Shown in pieces: positions 33,880 through 45,429 of a DNA stretch of 64,000 nucleotides; within the stretch, counting starts at the first letter, position 1, and every line of letters starts with the position of its first letter. The translations under genes were made by a program, and so were the position numbers. The notes beneath the pieces were generated by a model that was not told where the DNA came from, did not search any database, and saw only the letters and a list, made by a program, of their open reading frames with translations. The DNA comes from Aselliscus stoliczkanus (taxonomy: Eukaryota; Chordata; Mammalia; Chiroptera; Hipposideridae), in assembly GCA_033961575.1 (NCBI GenBank), contig CM066732.1, positions 99,749,187 through 99,813,186 on the forward strand, written 5' to 3'.

Positions 33880-34660
33880 GGAGTGAGGGGAGGTTGTTCT
33901 TAGCTTGAACAAAAGGGACTTCGTGCCTGACTTGTTCCCCAGGGAGAACAAACATGCCATGTTTGCCCTCACCAAGACACATTTGCAAGCTGAAAACGAC
34001 CGGCACATTCATCCTTTTCCTGTTTGGAGTAATGGGAAGCCCAGCTGGGATAGTTACTGGGTTGACAAAGAAACAGGCAAAATGTTGGCAAGGCTTCTGG
34101 AGACCTAGCAACAAAACCCACTTCCCCACCCCTTTCCCATCCATTTGAAATGCAGGTTGCTTCAAAGCAGCATGAAATCCCTGGGAACTTCTTGTGCCCT
34201 TTCAACAAATCAACTCTGTGACGGAGATGACTCAGTCTCTCCTTTGTTCCCGAAAGCCAGAGCCAACTCTGGTTACTACAGTCTTGATGTCTCAAAAGAA
34301 CAGTTATCCCGGGTCGCCTCCCTGACTCCAATCAGTCTCCTTGCTGCTTCAAATAGCCTCAGAGAGGGTGTGTGTGTGCTCTAATTATCACTGCTCTTCT
34401 CGGAATACGTAGTTGATGGCCTGTATGTGAAAATGTGCCCATTTACAAATGGACACCTCTAGTTGCCAAGTAGAAGAGGCCAATGCAAATGAAAGAACTG
34501 CTCTTCCTTTATATTGAATGATTTTTGTTTTAATTTTTTTTTTTTGCAATTGAGGAAGATCAGCTCTGGCCAATTATGAACTGGTTCTGCTAACTCTTAG
34601 CAATCTGTGTGTTAATTAAATTGGGAACTGCTTGCTTTCTGTGGTTCAGTAGAAAGGGTT
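33880..34660. other. Repeat-free, GC-richer block, candidate conserved non-coding element
   Basis: Balanced base composition, with overlapping moderately long frames on both strands (up to 120 residues on the minus strand, 105 on another). That pattern is often a side effect of selection on DNA rather than coding. It also carries homeodomain-type sites such as CTCTAATTATC at 34380, GCCAATTATGAACTGG near 34569 and GTTAATTAAATTGG near 34611. No protein domain is recognisable. It could be an enhancer or an old exon, and the sequence alone cannot decide. Confidence 0.35.
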
Positions 34661-34667
34661 TAAAAGT

Positions 34668-34702
<35 letters not shown>
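34668..34702. repeat. (TA)n microsatellite
   Basis: About 17 TA units without interruption. Confidence 0.95.
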
Positions 34703-34708
<6 letters not shown>

Positions 34709-35855
34709 ATAAAATTAAAAAACAATAAATGTGTCTGCAGGCTCTTTGTATTGGTCTGCGAAACAGTCCTGAGTTGGCCTAGAGCAAGAGTGCTGGTAGA
34801 AAATTGAGACCCAGACACATTTCATTGCCTAATGGATGGGAGAAGCCACCCAGCCATGTTCCTTCATTTTTCTCAGGAGTAGGGACTGTACCTTCACTCA
34901 GAGGAAATAAATCACAAGGTCAGAGGTCAGAGGTCATTAGTCTATAAAGCTTTATGACCTGTAGACAGTGATTTCTCTTGGATAGAGAAGCAGGAGAGAG
35001 AAAACTGCTTATTCTCTTTCTTATGTCCTCTCTCTGAGTTGAATTTCTTTGGTGTTATATCCAATCCCCAAACATTGCTTTCTCAGTGTTTCTATTATTT
35101 ATCCTTCTCTCTCTCAGTCTTTTTTTTTTTTTTACTACTGTTTGCTCCAGCATCCTATTTACCTTTTCTTAGTTGTGTTATTACTGTTTTATTTGTTTTA
35201 GCCAGCTCTTTCTCTCTCTCCAGGAACTTGCTGTTAGAGACATCTTGCTTATTGACAAATTCCTGCCTCCTTGAAGAAATGCTGATTAAATTGTAGAGAT
35301 AAATAATTTGTGCTCTTGTAATTTTATCAATTACTGAGTTTATTTTCTTAATTTTATATTTATATTTTTATTTCTACATTTTAATTTGGCTTGGATGTAG
35401 GGATACAGACAGAAGGGGAATAATAGCTATATTATCTTTCTTTTTTCACATTTACTGCCAATTCTTGCTTTCTATTTTATCCAACAATGTAAAAGGTTTA
35501 AATGAAAATTAGGCTGGAAAAAAAACTATTATAGATTCCTCAGCATATTTAAGAATAAAATGAACCTCAGTACATGCATCTATGTAATTTATTTGGAAGG
35601 ACATATTTCTGAATATTAATGGAAAGTTGTCTATTTTGGTTGTTTAAACAATAAAAGGAATAAGAATAAAATAAAGAGTAGAGCTGCAGAATTTAACAAA
35701 CCTCACACACGTTTCAATAAAGTAAATATTTATAAAATGAATCTGAAAGAGAAGTAAAGGAGATCAAAGGCAGCAAAAATGTTACAGAATGAATTTGGGA
35801 TGATTCAGGTAGCCCTCTGTATCTCTCCCAACCCTTATAAACTGTCAATTTACTG
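34703..35855. other. Unique AT-rich sequence
   Basis: No gene or repeat recognised. Contains AGGTCAGAGGTCAGAGGTCA near 34917-34936, a triple hexamer repeat resembling nuclear receptor half-sites. Confidence 0.5.
34917..34936. promoter_or_regulatory. Triple AGGTCA-type direct repeat
   Basis: The sequence AGGTCAGAGGTCAGAGGTCA holds three AGGTCA hexamers, each separated by one base (G). That is a DR1 arrangement repeated twice. DR1 sites are bound by PPAR/RXR, RXR homodimers, HNF4 and COUP-TF type receptors. Only the sequence is seen; occupancy is inference. Confidence 0.5.
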
Positions 35856-35859
35856 CTGT

Positions 35860-35990
35860 GATGTGTCAGCTAGATTGAAAGCCCTCTGAGGCAGCCCTGT
35901 GGAGTCCTGTGTCTAGCCTCCAGCACAATTCCTGACACACAATGAGTGCTCATCAAATGTGTGCCCAATGAGTAAACGACTGCATAAATT
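35860..35990 (+). repeat. L2/MIR-type 3' end fragment
   Basis: TTGAAAGCCCTCTGAGGCAG, CCAGCACAATTCCTGACACA, then ATGAGTGCTCATCAAATG resembles the common LINE-2 3' end. Diverged. Confidence 0.6.
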
Positions 35991-36279
35991 ATTGAAGGTT
36001 TATGAAAATGGGCTCCGACTGCAAGTTGTTCTGGCAGTTATCGTTCCGCCTCTACCGAGCAGTAGCCCGTGTCATACTTCTTGTTGACTTCCACATACGC
36101 CGTTTTCTCACTTCAGGAGTCACACACTGTCCTTTCTGACCAAAGCAGACCACGTTCCTTTAGCTGCTTGTTCCATTTACTGTTCAGTTTAGGTGATCTT
36201 CCTCAGGGAGCTGGGTGAGGTGTTAAACACATAACGTACATCAAACTCTATTGGAGTTGTGTGTTTGACTTGTCAAGAA

Positions 36280-36400
36280 CTCTTTCTAGACTAAAAGCTT
36301 CTTGAGGGTAAAAAAGAGTCTTACATATCTCCATATTCCCGGTGTCTGGCCCATAGCAGAGTAGAAGCTCAATGACTCATTTGTTGAATTAATCATGAAT
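36280..36400 (+). repeat. L2 3' end fragment
   Basis: CTAAAAGCTTCTTGAGGGTA, CCATATTCCCGGTGTCTGGC, then GAAGCTCAATGACTCATTTG follow the L2 3' end order. Confidence 0.65.
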
Positions 36401-36554
36401 GCATTAGCACCAACAACAATGGAAAGAAATGGAGATGAGAAGCAAATAATGGTGAGAAGGGATATACTACTTTACACAGCGCATCTGCGCTTACCTTCAG
36501 GCTATAAAGCTCATTCTTATCAGGAAATTGCATTGATTTTGATTCTAGTGTCAT

Positions 36555-36705
36555 TGTTTTTTTTTTTTTTTTAGCTGAGCCATCCTGCCACCTGTTGGCA
36601 GCTCAACGGCAACTCAGCTCGGGCTGGCATCGAACCACCATTGCTCAGAGCTCAGCTTGCACTCTTGAGTGAGCTCTTAACCAACTGAGCCACTCGGCCG
36701 GCCCC
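36555..36705 (-). mobile_element. tRNA SINE, 'ACAGGTGGCAGG' form
   Basis: T-run, TGAGCCATCCTGCCACCTGT, and head CCACTCGGCCGGCCCC. The perfect target-site duplication TCTAGTGTCAT lies at 36544-36554 and 36706-36716. Confidence 0.95.
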
Positions 36706-36716
36706 TCTAGTGTCAT

Positions 36717-38585
36717 CCTATGTGGGCCATCTGATTGGATGAATGAAGGTAAGTCAGAAGGTTGGTGAGGATAAGGTGTTTAATTGGGCTGCAAATGATG
36801 AGAAGGCATATGACAAGCATTATGTGTGGGCACAATCCTAGTCATGAATGGAAGTCAGTTGGAGGGATTGTCCCACTCTACCTGCTGGAGCTTATTCTTG
36901 ACTACTCTCTAACATGTTCCTTTTCCTCTGGTTAGATCTATGTTTTTATTGACTCCATGAAAAATTCCTACTCATTTCTACTTCACTGTCTTTTCTCACA
37001 ATGTCTCTCTTTTTTTTTTATTTTCCCCTTACTTATTCACCTATAAAATCTGATCCTCCAAGGGTCATTTCAAGTTTTTCTGCCTCCAGACTAATCTAAG
37101 ATTTCTAAACTAATCCAAGCCTGTTATTGGCAAGAAAACCTGCAAATTACCACCTATATTGCACAACCAATGTGGGATGTAATTGTGAATAGCATTGTAT
37201 TGTCCACTGCTTTATCTACTCATTTTGTCCTCCAATCAGGCTACACGTAGAAACTACTTCAGTGCAGGGATTCCTATTTAGACTTTCTGTGATCCTTCAA
37301 AGCACTTAACCTGATGACATGTTATTTGCTCAATGAATACCTGCTGATTGAGAAAAATAGGTTTGTAGATAACTTTAAAAAATATAAGTTTATAAAGTAA
37401 CATTTCTAAACTAATGTTACTGTCCTCAAACAGCTTTCTGATTGTCCTCCTCCAATTTTTGCCTTTGTCATAAAATTTGGGGCATCTTGGTTCTATAATT
37501 TTATATGTATATGTGTATGAATGTACTTTTAGATATAAAAATAGCAACTTAGAAATAGCTATTTCACGGTTTTATTGAAAACTTCATATTCAAGAAGTTC
37601 TTACATTCGCATGCTTTTTTTTCCCCTTTTATTCATTCCTAAGAGGGTATGACAAATAGTTGTTTACTGGTTTTTGAATAATAGACTGTCACAAATGCTA
37701 CTTCTTGTTTTCTCTTTGCCCAGCTAAACAATCTCAGCCCCTTTAGACATTTAAATGCCTTGAACAGATGCTCAATAATATTACTTGGTGGCTGGGCATA
37801 ATTTATAACACTTATTTATGGAAGTAGATGAAAAATAGAAGGATTAGGTATTTTTAAAGCTTTTCTTTCACATATGTGGCATACTTCATAGGAAGTGAAG
37901 GTTTGGATGAATGGATAGATGAATGCAGCTAATATTCTCATTTTAGTCTCATCCGAAAAGAGGGGAAACATAGAAAACATCAGAATGTAAGCTAAAATGT
38001 GTAAGATGCTATTTTACTGTTAACTCAGACCTTTCTTATGCCAGATGGTGTTGGAGGAAAGCTTTTGTTTTCTCAATGATGGGCATCTTCTTTGAATTTT
38101 GCTAGCCAGACACATTTCCTCTCGTTTTGGCATTCGTATACACTGTTGCCTTCTCTCATGCACCTATAGATGCAGTAGCTGCTTTGGTGTTTCCAGGCAT
38201 TGTGTGCCCTTCTGATTGGTTTCTGAGAAGGGAAATGATGCTTCTTTATCTATTAAAATCTCCAAGGATTCAAATAACCATACATGGTACCATAACACCC
38301 TGTAATGGCATTCACCACACTAAAATGTCATTTGTTTCCTTGTCTTTCTGAAACCCACACTGTGGACTCCTAGTTATCAGGAACTCTTCCTGACTTTTTC
38401 CTTGTCTTCCTGACATTTCTACTTTAGTCTGGTACATAGCAGATGCCCATTAAACATTTCTTGAGTACATAAACAAATGAAGACCAGCAAATTCATATCT
38501 ACTTAGATATTTAAAGGAAGTCTTTATACTTCCTAGAGCCACGTGGGACAGAGAGCATTTGTTTATGCTGTGTCTGGAGCACAGC
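36717..38585. other. Unique sequence with possible L2 end
   Basis: No gene seen. A weak L2-like 3' end is possible at about 38385-38480 (GGTACATAGCAGATGCCCAT). The 38127-38351 frame has no domain. Confidence 0.4.
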
Positions 38586-38589
38586 AAAT

Positions 38590-38760
38590 GTTACCTGAAT
38601 TAATCCTTTCAAGAAACCCATGAGCTAGTCTCTTATTTGTTACTATTTGTTGGTTTTTTTATCTATGTGACATTTTAAAACATTTTCTCACTTAGCATTT
38701 TTCTATGCAGCAGATATTACTGTTCCCATTTTTAAAATAAGGACGTTGAGGCTTAAAGTT
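38590..38760 (-). repeat. MIR remnant, reverse orientation
   Basis: AATCCTTTCAAGAAACCCAT, GCAGATATTACTGTTCCCAT, then AATAAGGACGTTGAGGCTTA reads as reverse-complement MIR with an insertion in the middle. Confidence 0.6.
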
Positions 38761-39252
38761 GTTTTTCCTCTAATATTTGTATCTACAACCTTCTCTCTGT
38801 GTATCTTAAATTAACTCTCTTCTAGATAGAAGACTTTATTATTCACTAACAAACATAGATAAACCTTATTGGCTATCTTGTAGGCTGCTAGTCCAATGTT
38901 AAGTCTATAAATATATTCCTTCAAGTAACAATCCTTGGTCTAATCAGTTATGACCAGAGTCTTAAAGTTATATTTCAGAAAGCTTGGCATAAGGACTTGC
39001 CTTGGTAGCATTTCCCGAAGGGGCCTGTGGATCTGGCAATTACTCAGAATTTCATCAGTGGTCCAGTCACATAGAGAAGATGCTCCCAGAGGTATGAGAC
39101 CTTCATCAGTAGAGTAATTTTAAGCATAGCTTTACTAAAGTAGCATCAAATTCTAATTGGATCCACTAGACTTAATTTAAGGAGCCATCATGGACTAATT
39201 CCAATGTCCTGTTACATCCAATATAGCAGCACAATATTATATGTAATGTAAC

Positions 39253-39296
<44 letters not shown>

Positions 39297-39755
39297 GTGG
39301 GAGGAAGCATGGAGATATGGGAGCAGGGTGTTGGACTGAAAATATTATTTTAACCTTGTTTTTGTACCATAATAAACCTGTCTTGATACTGCTGCTAAAG
39401 AAAGACATAAGAGTAAAGAAAGTGGGGGTAACTAAATAAGCAAAAGAGAAAGAGGTTTCCAAGCCAGTAAAATAGATCCTGAGATGGAAGGAAATTTAGA
39501 GATCAGCTAATTCAACTCGCTAATCCATGGGAAATGCTATTTCCGTTGTCATCAGTATCAACTATCTTTCAAAGGCTGGATTAGGAGATTATCATTCTTA
39601 ATTTGCGAAGATGAAGACTGAGAGAGAAGGAATCAAAGCTATTAACATGGGAAGGGGATGGTTAAAATATCCTCAGATATACTCACCTAATAACAGAATA
39701 CCAGAATTAAAGCACTTTCTGAGTCTGTGAGATTAGTGTATGCTTGTGGCATTTA
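38761..39755. other. Unique sequence with (GT)n
   Basis: No gene seen. Contains the (GT)n tract at 39256-39293. Confidence 0.5.
39256..39293. repeat. (GT)n microsatellite
   Basis: About 19 uninterrupted GT units. Confidence 0.95.
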
Positions 39756-39759
39756 CCCT

Positions 39760-39890
39760 GGTAGGGATGGAATGTGAACTGGGCTTCTTGTCATGAAACT
39801 TGGATATTAGTCCAGTCTCCATCATTAGCTGGCTATGTAGCACTGAACTGTACACATGACTTTTCATCTACAAAATGAGAATAAAATCCT
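39760..39890 (+). repeat. Possible MIR remnant
   Basis: TTAGCTGGCTATGTAGCACT, CATCTACAAAATGAGAATAA fits the MIR core loosely. Confidence 0.5.
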
Positions 39891-40456
39891 ACATTGTTTT
39901 CCAGCAATACATGACATGATTCTAAAGAAGGTATGTACTTCTGACAGTGGATCAACTGTAGAACATGTTACCCTAAAGTTGTATTGACTAAAAATAATTT
40001 TCAGTGATGTGGATGTCAAGCTTTCTATCATGTTCTCCTCCGCTAAAAGTTATGTCATTATTGTCTTCCTGTAAAACCACATCATCTCTGAGTCCTATTT
40101 TTCTTTATAAGATCAACTTGCTTGTTCCAGGGCCCTCCCACAAACTCATTGTTGGGTTAGAGAGGTGTTCGTATTCACAAAGATAATACCAAGGCTTATA
40201 TGTACCTTGTACAGGTTGTGCACTGCACAAGGGTGCTTAACTTCAGAAGCAAGTGTGGCCTGCAAGCAGTGTGTCTTTGTGGGGTGCACCCATCCACTGG
40301 AAGGCAGGCATGCCATTTTGAAATTCATTCTACGGTATAGTGTGGGCTTGGGTTGTTCTGGGAGGTGGGATTCTCCCATTTGTTCCATGATCTGAAAAGT
40401 TCTGAACTATAAACCCACACTGAACATCCATAACCTCAGTGCCAAACATACATCAC
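39891..40456. other. Unique sequence
   Basis: Two overlapping short frames on opposite strands (40165-40395 and 40146-40388). I recognise no domain and no known repeat. Confidence 0.4.
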
Positions 40457-40471
40457 AAAACTAATTACAAA

Positions 40472-40620
40472 GGGCTGGCCGAATGGCTCAGTTGGTTAAG
40501 AGCTCACTCAAGAGTGTGAGCTGAGCTCTGAGCAACAGTAGTTCGATGCCCAGCCCAAGCTGAGCAGCCGCTGACCGCCAACAGGTAGGTTAGTTCAGCT
40601 AAAAAAAAAAAAAAAAAAAC
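40472..40620 (+). mobile_element. tRNA SINE, 'ACAGGTGG' form
   Basis: Head GGGCTGGCCGAATGGCTCAG, box B-like AGTTCGATGCC, then GACCGCCAACAGGTAGGTTA and an A-tail. CTAATTACAA flanks it at 40461-40470 and 40629-40638. Confidence 0.95.
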
Positions 40621-40786
40621 CCAAAAAACTAATTACAAGAAACTTTTTCTGTGGAGCTAAAAAAGGAATGATACATATCAGTTCTACTTAAGGCACAAAA
40701 CATTCCAGGCAACTCAGATCAAACTTTTGCATCAGCCTATATTGTTAGAAAAGCATTACATTATCATGGGAGGACAGATTTTTTAA

Positions 40787-40793
<7 letters not shown>

Positions 40794-40852
<59 letters not shown>
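40794..40852. repeat. (AT)n microsatellite
   Basis: About 29 uninterrupted AT units. Translations across it are Ile/Tyr runs. Confidence 0.95.
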
Positions 40853-40855
<3 letters not shown>

Positions 40856-41089
40856 GTCAAAACCTCCTCAGGACTAACTTTCATTGAATCCCCGCTGAAT
40901 GATCTCAATGGAATAAAACAAATCACATATATTGCATTAAGCCTTAGCATGCATAGTACCTTCAAAAGCAGATTCAAACATCCTCTGTAGGTGTCAAGTC
41001 TGGCAGAGAAAGGAAAATCTCGTGAAGCACTTGTTGATATTTCCTCTCCCTCATAAAGACTTCGATAGACTTTTCTGTAGATATTCTGC

Positions 41090-41730
41090 AAACTATTTGT
41101 GGTCTGGAGTGCAAATGTGATATGTAAGTCTGCCCTAGAATTTCATGGAAAATGTAAATTGTCCAAGCTCCTTTCCAAATCAAATCAGACTGAAAATGGC
41201 TCCCTTAGCTCTCTCTTCAACCATAAGATGTTCCCATTAGTGCCAATTAAGACTGAGACTCTGGCAGCTTGTATGCATGATTCATTAATGAGAAGCCTTA
41301 TTTACAGCGGAGAAAGCGATACAATGGAGCAGCTGCAATAATTTCTCCCCTCCTCTACAAGGACCCATGCCCTGCAAAATGCTGACCTCTCACTATTGAT
41401 AAGCTTTCCTCCCTCTGGCCTATGGCCGTGGGTGCTCAGGGAACAGTGGACAGTGGCAATGACAATGGTGAAATCCTGCCTAATATCTCAGGTTCTGTGC
41501 TTACTTGAGAACAAATGTGACCATGACTCCAGCCCTCCCTTCTCAAATGAAATTCCTAATTCAATTAAGGATGGTACAGAGAAGCCAAGACTCTATTCCT
41601 CTGCAGTACATTGCTTTTCTACAAGGTACCCACTTCATCGACACCTTCTAAATCTGTAGAATATCCTGCTAGTCTCATTACTAACATGACTCTGGTAATT
41701 AAACCTGCTCAACTAATTTATAACCCTGGT
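41090..41730. other. Repeat-free block, candidate conserved non-coding element
   Basis: No repeat signature. The 41099-41341 and 41396-41659 plus-strand frames are 80-87 residues with no recognisable domain. AT-rich core sites (CATGATTCATTAATGAG at 41276, TAATTCAATTAAGGATGG at 41555) sit in balanced sequence. A regulatory element is plausible but unproven. Confidence 0.35.
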
Positions 41731-42374
41731 CTGTGTCAGAGGTGTTGATTTTTATAATCTATATATACATATATTTAATTTTGCCTGAATATTTCAATGC
41801 TATGACTCCAGATTCCATTTATTATTCAGCGGTAATAATTAAGACACTATTTCTTTCCCCCCTATCCATCTGTTTATTTCCTATTCTCCAACCTAAATAG
41901 CAATTACAAACAAGAAGTGACTGGGATACTGGTTTCCAACGATAGTCTCCCAAATTGCCATAGTCAAAAGAGTGGGGAGAAGTTACCTCCAAATCTAAGA
42001 AGTGGGTAATGCTTTTCAAAATGAGAAAGGCTCTCTGCGTCTTTGAGGGAAAAACTCTCAAGGCCCAACCATTTCTTTTATCAGTGAACATGGCAGTCAT
42101 CTTCCTCCTCACTCTCACCCTTCCTGCTCCCAGAGGTGACCATTAGATACTCATTAGCACAATTGTTTGAAGCCCTGTCTTGCTTAAAGCAGCATCAAAT
42201 TCTAAATAAAAATCTTTAGGCTTTAATTTTCATTTATTTCAAGTGGGAACTGGGTTGAAATATAATTTTGTACTTTCAGTGTAAGTAACACTGAAAGGAA
42301 AGTGTGTATACTACTTAAGAGAATCAATTCTTTTCCAAGCACCATTAACCCTTTTAGAAATAGTACATTTGATC
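41731..42374. other. Unique sequence
   Basis: No repeat recognised. The 98-residue minus-strand frame at 41822-42118 has no known domain. Confidence 0.4.
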
Positions 42375-42520
42375 AATATCCCAGCTGATCTATTAACAAG
42401 TATGTGACCTCAGACAATTCCCTAAACCTCTATAGGCCCTCAGTCTGCTGATCTGTAAAATGAGAGCATTAGATTAGATTTTCTCTATGGGTCCTTATAA
42501 CTCTAAGAGGCAATGATTCT
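42375..42520 (+). repeat. MIR remnant
   Basis: GTATGTGACCTCAGACAATT, CTGATCTGTAAAATGAGAGC, GGGTCCTTATAACTCTAAGA follow the MIR core. Confidence 0.75.
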
Positions 42521-44424
42521 ATATGTTAATTGCAAATGACTCTTACCTAAGTGATAAAAATCAATGGTCCAAAACACTTATGGAATGAAGGCTATTTCCA
42601 GCTTTTTTTTTTCCCCCTGGATAAAGATGGAAATAGCAATCACTACCTGGGGACTTGGAAGCTACTTGCTTATACTCAGGCTTTCTGAATAGCTGAGATG
42701 CATTAATCGCGTGTCTTCTGGGTCTAGATCTGCCTCTGAATTGATTGGGGATTTTATATTTTCCCTGTGAGATCCAGTGATGGCTGTGTACTCAAAAGAA
42801 GTTATGGTTAAACAAGGAGACTGTTCTGCACCCTGGGGGCTCTAACTAGAACAAACCTCAGCCCTGCTTGAGCCTCTGGTAATTTTCTAGGGGATAAAGG
42901 GACCAAAAATTACTTAGGAAAGTTATGCATCTCTGATATGTTTAAATAAACTGAGGCAGAACTTTAGATCTCTCGTAGAGTCAGGATGATGCCAAGTAAA
43001 CTGTATTAACTATTAAGATTTGTTATTAACCATCCACACCCAAGCTGCACAGGTTATTCATTCATGAGGCTATTTATCCTTTTTATGTTTGTGATGCATC
43101 ATTATTTCAAATACTATATATTAATGCCTAGAAAGATTCAGTGGCTATAATGGTGTTTATTTTAATAAGACTATTTAGTCAGATTAAACAAAGGTTAATA
43201 AGCCCAGTTCTTCTGAGAGCAAAGCAAAAGCCCATGACTTTACGGACAGAAGTTTTACAGGACTGTGTCCTTACAATCCTCTCTGGCAAAGGATGATAGG
43301 ATTTGGCTTTGTTCCCTCAATGGCTGTATCAGTGGGATAAGTGCTATAATTTCATTTCTTGTGAAACTATTCAGATAACCTTTGAGACAGAATTATAGCT
43401 TCTACTAAAAAATGTGTATTCTGTCCCAAAGCCTTTTCCTCTCTTGTTTTAATATGAAACAATTGAGAGTTATATCAGCACATTGCAAAAGGATTAATAT
43501 TATTCTCGTTGGCATCTTTAGGGGGCCTGATTAATACAAAAACCACTTCCTCCTGACGAATGATTGTACAGGCTGCAGTTGCCTTCCCCAAACAATTATA
43601 TAATTCAAGTCCTTTGTATTGAGTGTGTTTTTGACAGACTGGTCAATAGAGCCTACTGAAGAAAAGTATTCTTCTCAATTTTAATCACAAAGCAACCTCT
43701 AAGGAAATTCTCAAGTCTGATAAGTAGGCTAGACTTAAAACATCAGACTCACCTGTGACACTCATTCCTCAATAGAGATGTTGAATACAAAAGAGGAGGT
43801 TATACAAGAGAATCTGGAGGGTGAATGAATGACAGCAAAATGTCATACATTACAGTACAGAGGAAGAAAAGCAGGTGAACAGGAAAAAAAATCTTAAAAA
43901 TTTAAGAATCTTAAATTCTTCTTTTACATGGTAATAAAAGAAATAACAAATGTTATGTGTTAAACACCTAATGTTATAAAATCTTCTAAGTTCTTCACAT
44001 ATATTCAGTAATTTAATCCTCATATAAACCTAATAAGACAGTTAACAGGACTATAATATGTAAAAAGTTTTGTCTCGTACTTATTTTACTTAATATTGGT
44101 TTGTTTGCATTTTCCTACATGATTTTAAATTAACTATTTTCCTAAATTATTATTTTAAATTCAATTTTTAAAAGCTATTAACATTATATCATTTAGGTAA
44201 TCTATGACTTTATCCATTCATTCCAATTCAAAGTTGGCTTGAAAATTACCCCTTTGGCAAGAAAGGGCAGAGAAGATTCAGAAGATATAGCAGAGGACAG
44301 GTAAGCAATTAGTATAAATTCTATTGTTTCTCAATGGTTTCAATTGCATAAGAGCCTTTTCTATGAATGATCCTAAGCTTTGGTATTGTGCCAAAATGGC
44401 AAGTGAGAGATTTGGCACCTGTTA
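42521..44424. other. Long repeat-poor stretch, candidate regulatory DNA
   Basis: Almost no repeat signature for 1.9 kb except a possible MIR tail at 43975-44040. AT-rich with many homeodomain-type cores (for example CATTAATCGCG at 42702, CCTGATTAATAC at 43526). No coding frame of interest. Confidence 0.35.
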
Positions 44425-44822
44425 AAGACTACATTTGGTGTGCCACCACCCCCACCCCCCATTCATAAGTCCAAATCCTAACCTCATTGCCTCAGAATGT
44501 GACAGTATTTGTAGATATGGCCTTCAAAGGTGTGATTAAGTTAAATTGAGCCTGAGAGTGGGCCCTAATCCAGTCTGACTGATGTCTTTATAAGATAAGA
44601 AATTTGAACAGGAAGACAGGCACCAAGGCATATGTACCTTTTCAGAGGGACAACCATATGAAGAGGCAGCAAGTGAATGTCCATGTATAAGCTAAAGAGA
44701 GTAGCCTCAGAAGAAACCACCCCTCCTGGCTCTTTTATCTTGGATTTATGGCCTCCAGTACTGTGACAAAATAGGTTTCCATTGTTTAAGCTACTTGGTA
44801 TTCTGTTACGGCAACATGATCA
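44425..44822 (+). mobile_element. MLT1-type solo LTR, diverged
   Basis: AAGTCCAAATCCTAACCTCA, GATATGGCCTTCAAAGGTGT, GTGATTAAGTTAAATTGAGC, GTGGGCCCTAATCCAGTCTG, GCCTCCAGTACTGTGACAAA and GGTATTCTGTTACGGCAACA follow the MLT1 order. Older and more diverged than the copy at 30.6 kb. Confidence 0.8.
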
Positions 44823-45021
44823 CCCCATAGAACAAAAATACAGGTATTGGCTATCTTCAGTTTAGCCATCTCCTTTTTAATTAGCTCAAAGAAATTTCTA
44901 TTTAGGACAAAATAGATCATAAGCCCTTAGGACACATGTCCTGAAAGTATTCAAAGTCATAGACCAGACCCTATTTCCATAAGTCATTTAACCATAGTTA
45001 TTCAGTAAAAAGACAGAAAGA

Positions 45022-45418
45022 TTGGGCTGGCTGGGTGGCACATTGGTTAAGAGTTGGCTTGGGACACCAGCTCTGAGCAGTAGGGCCCCGGTTCAGATCC
45101 CACATGAGGGATGCTGAGCCCTCTACAGCTAAGATGGTGAACAGCAGCTCCACCAGAGCTGGGTTGCTATGAGTCGCTAGGGAAGGAATAAGATGCAGTG
45201 GGCTGCTGTGAGCCACTTGAGCAGCTGTCCAATGGCCAGCAAGTGACTGCCTCAGCCAGGAAGAGCGCAATGATATACTTCACATGGGCCAGTGAAACGA
45301 TGTCCTCCACAACTAGACTGAAGAACAAAAGGACAGCAACTTGTCTGTTCCCCTTCCCCGATTCCTCAACGCTGTTCCCCTCCCCCAATTCCCCACTAAA
45401 ATCTTAAAAAAAAAAAAA
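45022..45418 (+). mobile_element. Long tRNA-derived SINE
   Basis: Head GGGCTGGCTGGGTGGCACAT, box B-like GGTTCAGATCC, then TCTACAGCTAAGATGGTGAA, GCCAGGAAGAGCGCAATGAT, CAACTAGACTGAAGAACAAA, a pyrimidine stretch, CCACTAAAATCTT and an A-tail. AAAGACAGAAAG / AAAGACTGAAAG flank it. Confidence 0.95.
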
Positions 45419-45429
45419 AAGACTGAAAG

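Noticed and set aside
33848..34331. Overlapping frames of 105 and 120 residues on the minus strand
   Set aside because: No signal peptide, domain, splice arrangement or Kozak-like context that I could defend. Listed as a candidate conserved block rather than a gene.
40783..41183. Minus-strand frames of 102 and 69 residues
   Set aside because: The first runs into an (AT)n tract giving Ile/Tyr repeats. The second has no recognisable domain.
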